From NCBI GenBank assembly GCA_029962745.1, contig CM057151.1:34304818-34368817 (forward strand): a stretch of DNA of 64,000 nt. The letters run 5' to 3'. Positions within the stretch are counted from its first letter, which is position 1. Each line of letters opens with the position of its first letter. Origin of the DNA: Echinometra lucunter (taxonomy: Eukaryota; Echinodermata; Echinoidea; Camarodonta; Echinometridae). A model generated the notes under the pieces. That model worked only from the letters and a program-made list of their open reading frames with translations, was not told where the DNA came from and did no database searches. This document shows, one piece after another, positions 55,801 through 64,000 of this stretch. A program made the translations under genes and the position numbers.

Positions 55801-58800
55801 GATCTGAGTAGATTTGTGGGTCACAAGGCCAAAGGTCATACATGAAAATGGCTCTTTCTCGCAATATCTTAACCATTTGACGAACTTGGCTTATGTATGC
55901 ATATTGGAGTAACAAAGATCTGGGTAGATTTTGGGGTCACAAGGTCAAAGCTCAAAGATCACAGAGGTCATTGTATACATGAAAATGGCTCGTTCTCATG
56001 ATAACTTAAGAACCATTTGATGGATCAACTTCAAGCTTGGCTCATGCATATTGGAGCGGTAATGATCTGAGTAGATTTGTGGGTCACAAGGTCAAAGTTC
56101 ACAGAGGTCATTGTACACGTGAAAATGGCTCTTTCTCGCGATAACTTAAGAACCATTTGATGGATCAACTTCACTTCACTTGGCTCATGCATGCATATGG
56201 GAATGACAATGATCTGATTAGATTTAGGGGTCACAGTGTCAAAGGTCATAGAGGTCATTGTATACATGAAAATGGCTTGTTCTTGCAATAACCAATTAAC
56301 AGATCAAATTTAAACTTGGCTCATGTATACATAAAGTAATGTCGATGATCTGATCAGATTTTAGGGTCACACTCACTTGGTTAATGGTCAAAGGTCACAG
56401 AGGTCATTATATACAAAAAAGGGCTTGTTCTTGGTTTTTACATGAAAATAATTACTTGAATATTCTTGCCTCATTTTGTAGTCGTTCATTTGACATTCCC
56501 TGTGAAGAATCGAGCATGGTTCTGTGAGTAGGAAATCAATTTTGAATACGTAAATGTGCACGTATGGTAATACAATCCATGGTTATACATTGCACATGTA
56601 GTAATTGCATTTACAATGGTACTTTGGCTCATACCATTGAGTAATAACTCTGATTAAATTCTTTAATGAGAATTTCTGAAAATTCAGCAGGAGAAATGTG
56701 CACTATATTTCAGATCTGGCAAAGGGTGGAGGCATTAATTTCAAATGCACGCAGTCAAGAATCCATCTAGTTTTTTAATCGTTTAAGTTTCCACCATTGT
56801 ATTTTTTCACAGAGAGGAAGGTTGCCCATGACAACCATGTAGACAAACGGGTAAATGCAGACAAGATCCTCTCCACCTTGGCTACCAATGCAGTGCAGGA
56901 TATCTCACCATCAAGGAGTGGTAGTCTAAGTACCAACAGCAATTCGCTGGTGAATTCCAGGGAAAGCTCAGGCAATTCTCAACCGTCCTTACCATACAGC
57001 CTGGATAATGTAGGATCGAGTAGCGCAATAGCTATGGCTGCAGCACAGGCTGTTTCCAACACGTTACATGTAAGACGATGAGATTAATCTTCTTCTCTAT
57101 TTCTAAGTGGTCTTTTAATGAAGTATAAATTTGATATGATAGCTACCATGTTGGTGAGAGGCCAGAATTACATGTATTGCTGATTTTATTGTTTCTCAAT
57201 GTTCAAGAAGAGCTGACTCATAGATTAACCTATGGACAAGTGAATTCTCTTATTCTCATTGGCCATACATGAACAACTGGGTTAACAAGCCAATGTAATA
57301 TAAGTACAAAAGGTATTCTTTTAATGGCTTGTGCTACATTGCTACAAGCATTGCTTTTTCCCCCACCTTTCCACTGAACTGTTAATGTTTACTTCTGCTT
57401 ATGCTCCTTTAGAGGAGTTTGTGAAGAATTGTGGGAGCAAACCCACACAATGTGCATACCGGTACATAAATTCACTCCCACAGCGGCTCATTGTTACCTT
57501 ATAGTAATGTTTTGGCATTTCTTTTAATTCAGAATGCTATGAAGTATGAGTATTTTGCTTTTGCTTTACATTGTGTCATTCATGAATAACATCAGCTTAA
57601 CTGTAAATAAGTGTTACAAACAAAAAAATGGTAAGTGGAGTAGAATTTAAGACTATTATTGTGTGTTAATTGACATTTTTTGCCCACAGTGGTATTTTAG
57701 ACATACACAAAAGTAAAATAGGCTATGGAATTGTCATGCTTCATGTCACTTGATTCTGTTTTGACATTCACAGATGCAGCAAGGAAGGAGAACAGCGAGC
57801 TTAAAAGCCAGTTATGAGGCCATCAAGTCAGGAGGTTACTCCGGTCTTGGTACACTAGGGAGGGACTTTACATATGGCAACACATCAACCGCAGAGGGAG
57901 TCCCATCCTCATCCTCCTCTAGCAATAAATCAAGTCGCCATAGAAACAAGAAGTAAGATCTGAAGTCTTTTATTTTTTGTCTGTGTAACGATGTGTACTT
58001 ATGATGTGTTCAGATTCAGAGGTCTAGCTGTGTGATTGTGGAGTTTTAATCATACAAATTGTTAGTCTGACAGGAATTTTTTTTTCAAGATTACCTTGGG
58101 TTTCTGTCATTTGGGCACAGATTATGACAGTGTAGTGTTTTCTTATCTATTATTATTACAGGTATCACAGTAAAAATGCAATACTCTATGATGATATATC
58201 CTTTGAACTTACATACACTTTAATATGCACATTGATAGTGATAATATACCATATTTACATGTATATAGTGCATATCACAGATATGTCTCTGAGAGAGAAA
58301 GAGAGAAGGATGAAAAAAAAAAAAAAAAACGTAATAGAAAAAAAGGGGAAAGAGATTCCTGCAGTTGTCAGTTAACATTGGAAAGTATTCTTTAAAAGGA
58401 ATGTCTAAAGATGTGCTTTAAAGCTGTTAACAGTTTCGCAATTTTTGATATTTTGTGGCAGTTTTAGCATTTTTCTGTCAAGCGACTTTGGAAAAGTATT
58501 CATTACAGAATACAAAATGCAGAAATGTAAAAAGGTGCACAAGATCTTAGTTACTTTATCACAACTTATATTCTTTCTTTACTTCAGGAGGAAAAAAGGT
58601 AGCAGCACCTTAGACATGTAAGTATCCTGCTGTAGTCAAGTGCCATGTTTGGGTTCGGTTCAGTTTCGGAAAATTCGGCATTTCTTTTTCCAAGCTTTGG
58701 CTAAAAAAAAAAGGGCCAAAATGATTGACTGACGTTTAGTGACTGCCAGAACCAAAATTGTTATCTTTTAAAAACCACACGTTAGTCACTAAACTTTATG

Positions 58801-61800
58801 AATAAATTTTGTATGATAAAAAATTTGTGCAATGACTCTATTTTCTTTTCTGAACAAAGAATAAAGATTATTTCTTTGTTATACTGAATGATAGTAAAAA
58901 ATGAAAAATCAAAAAATCAAAATAAAAGAGAGAAGTGAAGATAGGAAAAGAAATTAACAAAAAAAGGAAGCACTATTTCTTTTCTATTTTTTTTTAATAA
59001 CTATTATGACCAATTAGGATTACAGTCGATTACACTCTTGCACTTTACACCAATACATCTTTGAACACATTTTCAAGCTTCAAACATATATTTTTCAATA
59101 AAACAATTAGGCCCGTTTCGAGTACTTGATTATTTGTTTACTCCCCAGATAAGGTCTCCACACAAATAATAAAATTTCCACTGACTACTTGGAAACATGG
59201 TTTGAACTTCAGAATACTGTAAACGCTGATGTTTTCGCATGATTTTTTTTTCGGAAGCTGCACATTCCCAGCATGTGTGTGTGAGCTATTTAATCGTGCA
59301 CCATATTGTTCACCACACACAGTATGCACCGTATCTTATTCATGAGCGAGTGAGCTCACTCACATAATCAATGATGAAGACAAAAAAAAAAAATGTTTTT
59401 ATGCCTCCCTCCGTCCATACGTCGTAGCGTACCTTCATCGGTCCATCCGTCTTGTTTTCATTCTGGCGATAACTTAAGAACCCTGTGATGGACCAACTTC
59501 AATCTTGGCTCCTGTATGTACATGGGAGGGACAATGATCTGATTAGATTTTGGGGTCACAAGGTCAAAGGTGAAAGGACATAGAGGTCATCACATACATG
59601 AAAATGGCTCGTTCTCGTGATAACTTGGGAACCCTGTGACGGATCAACTTCAATCTTGGCTCATGTATGCATTTGGGAGGGACAATGATCTGATTAGATT
59701 TGGGGGTCATGAGGTCAAAGGTCAAAGGTCATAGAAGTCATATGAAAATGGCTCGTTCTTGTGATAACTGAAGAACCCTGTAAAGGATTAACTTCAAACT
59801 TGGCTCATGTATGTATATGGGAGGGACAATGATCTGATTACATTTGGGGTCACAAGGTCAAAGGTCATAGAGGTCTATTTATGAAAATTGCTTGTTCTTG
59901 CGATAATTTACGAATCATTTGACAGATCAACTTCAAACTTGGGTCATGGATCCATATTGGAGGGACAATGATTATGGTAGATTTTGGGGTCACAAGGTCA
60001 AAGGTGAAAGGACATAGAGGTCATCACATACATGAAAATGGCTCGTTCTCGTGATAACTTGGGAACCCTGTGACGGATCAACTTCAATCTTGGCTCATGT
60101 ATGCATTTGGGAGGGACAATGATCTGATTAGATTTGGGGGTCATGAGGTCAAAGGTCAAAGGTCATAGAAGTCATATGAAAATGGCTCGTTCTTGTGATA
60201 ACTGAAGAACCCTGTAAAGGATTAACTTCAAACTTGGCTCATGTATGTATATGGGAGGGACAATGATCTGATTACATTTGGGGTCACAAGGTCAAAGGTC
60301 ATAGAGGTCTATTTATGAAAATTGCTTGTTCTTGCGATAATTTACGAATCATTTGACAGATCAACTTCAAACTTGGGTCATGGATCCATATTGGAGGGAC
60401 AATGATTATGGTAGATTTTGGGGTCACAAGGTCGAAGGTTAAAGGTCACAGATGTCATTGTATGCATGAAAATTGTTCGTTCTCGCGATAACTTTAGAAC
60501 CATTTGAGGGATCAACTTCAAGCATGGCTAACAGAATGTCATTTAAATAGAACCATTTTTTCAGCTCTGTGTTCTAAATGTACCCTAATACATTTCCCAT
60601 AATTAAAAGTGATATTTATGCACACAGGACTGACAAGGCAGTAATTTTAAAGAAGAATGCAACCCAGGCATCAGTGTGCTTTTAGTGAATGGAGATTGAA
60701 TGTGAAATTGAAAGTGAATGGACAAGAAAGATTAAACAGTGAAAGTTTGAGCAAAATCGGACAATCCGTTCAAGAGTTATGAATTTTGAAAGTTTAAGTA
60801 AATCCCTATTATTGGGATCCTTGAGTTGGCAACTTTGCCACCATCTGTGATGTCATCGTGGACAACTCTCCATTTCTTTTGTACACAGAATGTAACATTT
60901 TCTTCATTTTCAAGAAAAATATAAATTCTTTTGATTTACTCTTTGAGTATGACATGGCTACATCAATTCTTCAAGCATTTTGTGAAGAATTATGTTGATT
61001 CCTTACTCGAAATTTCATAAGCATCAATTTTTTTGAAAAATTGTGTACAAAATGAATGGAGAGTTGTCCACGATGACATCACAGATGGTGGTAAAGTTGC
61101 CAACTCAAGGATCCCAATAATAGGGATTTACTTAAACTTTTAAAAATCGTAACTCTTGAACGGATTGTCTGATTTTACTCAAGCTTTCATTTAATCTTTC
61201 TTGTTCATCTCTTTTCACTAAAAGCACACTGATGCCTGGGTTCCATTCTCCTTTAAAGACATTCAGTCGTGGGCTTTCATGGGGAGAGGATCATAATTTG
61301 CTGACACCAGACTTTGTGGAAAGCACTGGAAATTCCACCTGTAATAGAGCTACATTTCTGGAGCACAGCAAAACAAGCTGTCCCACCATAAACATTCTTC
61401 GGCCTGCTTCGGGCATTCTCGGGCCAGGGAACTGAGATGATGACTATGCCATATGGGGCAAAGAGTGGAATATACAGAGCATTACAATAGGGTCTGTTGG
61501 TCATAAAACTCATAGTGATGGACAACACCTGTTACTGGGTGTCAAATTCCCCATGAAAGACCACGACTGAGTGTCTTTAAGGGCAATATTTTTTGCAGTC
61601 ATTTCAGATGTTTCAAGCAGTAGCAGTAGTGTTTTAACTAATTTCTTCAGAGTGATGAAATAACTTATTAAATTTTCAATAAAAAATTTAAAAATCAAAA
61701 TGAATGTGCCATATATTTATGATCTGACAAGGGCGGAGGCATTTATTTCGACCGCTGTCGAGGATTCATCTAGTTTGAAGATAGTAATTAATGAAAACAA

Positions 61801-63796
61801 AAGGACATTATTAAGAAAGGAACATTCATATTTGCAAGCAAGCACTTGCTCGTTGGGGGTTTACCCTTGTTGGTGATTTGTAATGGGGATTGAAATCATT
61901 TAAGTTCGATTTCGAACGACCTCTCCACGCTTGCATCATAATGTACATGTTTCAATACAGAACTAACATGAATAGGATTTTGTGTACTAAAACGCAACAC
62001 TTATGGGTACAGTGCTACCACTCGGCGACTAATAGAACATGACATGACAAGTTACTGATGAAACAGCAAGCAAATGGCGATCTATTTCACTTTATTTGAC
62101 CTGGATTTTTTATTTGGTCCTCATAACAAAGAGATAGGAGGGGGATATTTGCATTTTTATGAACTGTACAAGCAATATGATTCTTTTAAAAGATGCCTTA
62201 TCGTCAGGTTTCTTTATGAAAATTGGACAATGGTTAGGGTAACTGTCTCGCCTGCGTAGCGGAGCGAGACTATAGGCTTCACTATTTCCGGCGTCGGCGT
62301 CGGCATCTTCAACAATCATACTTTAATCACTATAACTTTCTATGCATTTGAGGTAGAATCTCCAAATTCATATCACAAGTTCATCTCTTGAAGCTGCAAG
62401 TCAAGTTTGAAAATAAGTTGGAACTGACCACATTCCAAGGACAAAAGGTCAATGAACTTTCTGCAAAAAGCATTGTAATCACAATAACTTTCTGTGGATC
62501 TGAGGTAGATTCACCAAATTCATACCACAGGTACATCTCTTGAAGCCTCAGGTCAAGCTCGAAAATGAGTTGGATCCGACCAAAGTTCAAAGGTCAAAAG
62601 GTCACTTGATCGGTGGTGGGCAAGGTGGGGCCAGAGTGGTCGGCCGATTGGCAAAATACTACTGAGTAATCAATTAAAGTTCAGAAAATGTCTGTCGTAA
62701 CAAATAACCAAAGTGGGCTTCCAAAACGGCCCTAAAAACTCTGAGAATTCATGGTGGTAACTATTATGAAATTAATAACAATTTAGGTAAAGATGAGATA
62801 CAAGCTTTATATAGTGGATTTCCAGTATTTTTGTTGAAAAATTTTAAACATGTATTTCATGCAATCACTAACCAGTAAAGATGACTATTGATTTTTTTAA
62901 AATATAAAATTAAGGTTGAATCAATGATCCTGTGTTTAAATGAGCCGAACACCCGAACCAGACCTTTGAGTTCAGTTTGGCTCGGTTCTGTTCGGAAGTG
63001 CATATTCCGCGAACTTATGTTGGTTCAGTGGTTCAGTTACAGCACTATCCTGCTGATTATTGACTGAAATTTTGAAAAATACAGACTTTTGAATTAACAT
63101 TTACTGTTTGCAAGCTGTCACCATTCTAAATGAAATTCATACACATCTTGACCGTGAGGCATGAATAACCCTTCAAGAAATATCAAGGCTAATAGCAATT
63201 TAAAAGTAATTGAAGATAGAATATTCAATTAAATATTCTTTATCTACGAAGTGCTTTGCATGTACTGGTATGTATAGAATGGGGTTTTGGTTGATATGCT
63301 ATGTACTGTGTAGCTTGATATTGTACTAGCACAGTGATGAAACTGCATAGGATAATAAAAGTATCATATGTACAAAAATGTTCTCATATTATACTACGAA
63401 AGATGGTTTAATTTTATCCATATTACATATCTGGCAGAACTTTTCCACTCGTAGTTTGTATGTTGTATTTTAGACTTGTGTTGGTACTTCAGTCCTTTTA
63501 TGGCTGTGAAAATGGTTAGCACCATCATGATGATCTTGAGGTCCAGCCAAATTTCACATTCTTTTTCTCCCTGTAGACACAAGAGCTCATCCACTTCCTC
63601 CAGTCAACAGCAGCAACAGGTGCAACAACAGCAGCATCAAGGCGTGGAGTTGACCCCTCTCTTAGAACCTCTAGCAGAGCAACCTGCTGAGGATACTACC
63701 CAGACCTATGATTGGACCTTTGACCCCAATGAACCGAGGTACTGCTTGTGTAACCAGGTGTCATATGGAGAGATGGTAGGATGTGACAACCCTAAG
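43878..63796 (+). CDS. ING3: Inhibitor of growth protein 3 (ING3), ten exons, cut by window edge
   Basis: Subunit of the nuclear TIP60/NuA4 histone acetyltransferase complex that reads H3K4me3 through a C-terminal PHD finger (family knowledge). Exons: 43878-43905, 50323-50394, 50765-50865, 51164-51229, 52851-52947, 54551-54607, 56813-57069, 57774-57952, 58588-58617, 63577-63796. All phases fit and total exactly 369 codons. The N-terminal ING dimerisation helices begin [15 protein letters not shown] and include [10 protein letters not shown] and [24 protein letters not shown] Ser/Asn-rich linker carries the conserved blocks MAAAQAV and [13 protein letters not shown], then a basic patch (KKRKKG) and a short poly-Gln run. 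The last exon opens the PHD finger in [20 protein letters not shown], with zinc ligands C352, C354 and C365 visible. The rest of the PHD finger lies beyond the window; human ING3 is 418 residues. Exon 9 is only 30 bp and sits against a transposon. Confidence 0.96.
44510..45245. repeat. GTGGCTGCTCACC-containing repeat with hairpin
   Basis: A perfect 18-bp hairpin GGGTGGCTGCTCACCAGA (44933-44950) with its complement (44969-44986). Related GGGCGGCTGTCC and GTGAGCAGCC lie near 44550-44575, and GGCGGCCACCC with GGGTGGCTGCACAC near 45200-45235, suggesting the termini of a repeat of about 700 bp. It lies in ING3 intron 1. Confidence 0.45.
45411..46172. mobile_element. TIR element of about 760 bp with AATGTTGTAACCCGC ends
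   Basis: TIR TAATGTTGTAACCCGC and its complement GCGGGTTACAACATTA. The sub-terminal parts are rich in CGGGTT / AACCCG. The interior has a 78-codon frame (45726-45962) with no recognised family. It lies in ING3 intron 1. The TSD is not clear. Confidence 0.65.
46430..46795. mobile_element. TTCGG-rich transposon end
   Basis: GAATTCATGGTGCCAAATAT, ACACAAGCTGTAT and GAATCAATGAT followed by TTCGGTTCGGTTCGG and a GTAACAGCCCTAA terminus. The same order recurs at 62747-63050, so they are two copies of one family end. Confidence 0.6.
47545..49526. mobile_element. 2.0-kb hAT-like element in ING3 intron 1
   Basis: Ends CAGGGCTCCACACTAACA and, reversed, CAGGGCTCTACAATAGCA, the common look of hAT termini. 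The 7-bp CCTTATG directly flanks both ends (47538-47544, 49527-49533). Sub-terminal GGCGCCC/GCGCCCGG phrases repeat on both sides. Inside, a segment of about 190 bp is duplicated (about 48300-48480 and 48500-48670; GCAAGCAAGAGCTTGTTCGT). No transposase. Confidence 0.78.
49980..50222. repeat. End of an AGGTCA-type repeat
   Basis: CATCACCATAAGAAGATTAT, GATCAAAGGTCATAAGGTCA and a GGCGGAGGCATAATTG terminus, the same terminus as at 1425 and 61733. It lies 100 bp before ING3 exon 2. Confidence 0.45.
51337..51495. mobile_element. MITE of about 159 bp with GGGGAGTGTTTC / GAAATGCTCCCC ends
   Basis: Imperfect terminal inverted repeats and an internal GTCGGATAAAACA repeat with its complement. It lies in ING3 intron 4. 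The remainder of that intron (51500-52850) shows nothing recognisable. Confidence 0.55.
52948..54550. other. ING3 intron 5, nothing but a degenerate repeat
   Basis: 53099-53230 has CCAGTTTCTCAAAACCATCA and GTGTTTCATGAAGACGCC, resembling an old MITE. Otherwise unremarkable AT-rich intron. Confidence 0.35.
55240..56770. repeat. AGGTCA-type minisatellite in ING3 intron 6
   Basis: About seven diverged units of 130-150 bp with GATAACTTAAGAACCATTTG, ATGGATCAACTTCA, GGCTCATGTATGCATA, GATCTGAGTAGATTTTGGGG, TCACAAGGTCAAAGGTCA and ATGAAAATGGCTCGTTCT in order. 56242-56256 has AGGTCATAGAGGTCA (a DR3). The far end GGTGGAGGCATTAATTTC (about 56725) matches the end of the second array at about 61733. Confidence 0.75.
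59401..60540. repeat. AGGTCA-type minisatellite with a 434-bp higher-order duplication
   Basis: The same unit family as 55240-56770. It starts TATGCCTCCCTCCGTCC. A 434-bp block is repeated without visible change (about 59546-59979 and 59980-60413). Exact DR1 sites AGGTCAAAGGTCA occur at 59712, 59719, 59855, 60146, 60153 and 60289. Confidence 0.85.
60651..61252. mobile_element. 602-bp foldback MITE, TTAA-flanked
   Basis: Arms of about 260 bp. Ends AGAAGAATGCAACCCAGGCA and, reversed, AGGAGAATGGAACCCAGGCA. TTAA on both sides (60647-60650, 61253-61256) indicates piggyBac/Kolobok-type mobilisation. Arm sequence includes GATGTCATCGTGGACAACTC. Confidence 0.8.
61257..61576. mobile_element. 320-bp MITE, TTAA-flanked, abutting the previous one
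   Basis: Inverted ends AGACATTCAGTCGTGGGCTT and, reversed, AGACACTCAGTCGTGGTCTT, then TCATGGGG. TTAA at 61253-61256 and 61577-61580. The left TTAA is shared with the 60651-61252 MITE. Confidence 0.8.
62240..62640. repeat. AGGTCA-related minisatellite, two units of about 152 bp
   Basis: Starts GTCTCGCCTGCGTAGCGGAG. The units begin ATAACTTTCTATGCATTTGA (62331) and ATAACTTTCTGTGGATCTGA (62483). Near the end is TTCAAAGGTCAAAAGGTCAC. It is the counterpart of the 9430-10100 array end GGGCGAGACATAAAT. Confidence 0.6.
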
Positions 63797-64000
63797 GTGA
63801 GCTATCTTTATTGTTTTGTTGATTTTTGCATCAGCAGGGTTTTTAAGAGCTGTTCACCTCATAATTTGTCAGCCATAACAGTTGTGGTGAATTCAGTCTG
63901 CATTGTATGAACAATGCCATACAAGCTTTATCGCAAAGAACAAATTTTCATGACTAAATGCAAATTGAGAAACATGCTCTTGTAACAATTGATGTTAAGG

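Larger units (their letters stand above)
58622..63052. mobile_element. Composite repeat block filling ING3 intron 9
   Basis: The left edge GGGTTCGGTTCAGTTTCGG (about 58652) and the right edge GGTTCAGTTACAGCAC (about 63034) are related to the TTCGG end at 46640-46795. TATCCTGCTG occurs at both edges (58625, 63044) and may be a target duplication. Within it lie diverged halves of the 47545-49526 family (59100-59395 and 61780-62170), split by an AGGTCA array and two MITEs. Confidence 0.5.

Overview
The window looks like nuclear DNA of a marine invertebrate. It has three multi-exon, intron-rich genes with GT-AG splice sites, set in AT-rich, very transposon-dense DNA with many poly-C/poly-G tracts. 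The repeat style (foldback MITEs, AGGTCA-rich minisatellites, hAT-like ends, GAGCGAAGCGAGC islands) resembles echinoderm genomes. That assignment is an inference from style, not a database match.

Gene layout: (1) 1.55-13.2 kb, minus strand: MIC19/MIC25 (CHCHD3-type) mitochondrial MICOS subunit. Six exons were found by splice phase, with a twin CX9C domain at the C-terminus and an MGG N-terminus whose exon lies 8.3 kb upstream of exon 2. (2) 25.96-33.89 kb, minus strand: an intact four-exon, 506-residue microsomal CYP2-like cytochrome P450 with all signature motifs. (3) 43.88 kb to the right edge, plus strand: ING3, a TIP60/NuA4 histone-acetyltransferase subunit. Ten exons (369 codons) are in phase, and the gene is cut by the window edge inside the PHD finger. 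The P450 and ING3 are divergent with about 10 kb between them. I see no operon-like or functional link among the three.

Between and inside the genes lies layered mobile DNA. 6.5-12.8 kb (MIC19 intron 1) is a nest of foldback and TIR elements, several with clear target-site duplications and with paralogous empty sites in the same window. 13.7-16.2 kb is a TIR element with 20-bp perfect ends. 17.1-19.6 kb is a 5'-truncated non-LTR retrotransposon with a long open RT-RNase H frame and a poly-A tail. 23.42-24.89 kb and 29.41-32.73 kb are two hAT-like elements (8-bp target duplications) that carry opposite-strand copies of an unusual internal array, punctuated by a 20-bp mirror repeat. The second has been split by a dead CR1/L2-like LINE and lies in P450 intron 1. 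34.0-43.4 kb is a mosaic of ACGTC-rich, TGCACC-rich, Tc1-like and CT/GT-rich repeats. ING3 introns hold a 2-kb hAT-like element, abutting TTAA-flanked MITEs and two minisatellite arrays full of AGGTCA nuclear-receptor half-sites.

No tRNA, rRNA, CRISPR array or bacterial-type operon was recognised. All element names are structural (TIR plus TSD), because no transposase gene was seen in the window.
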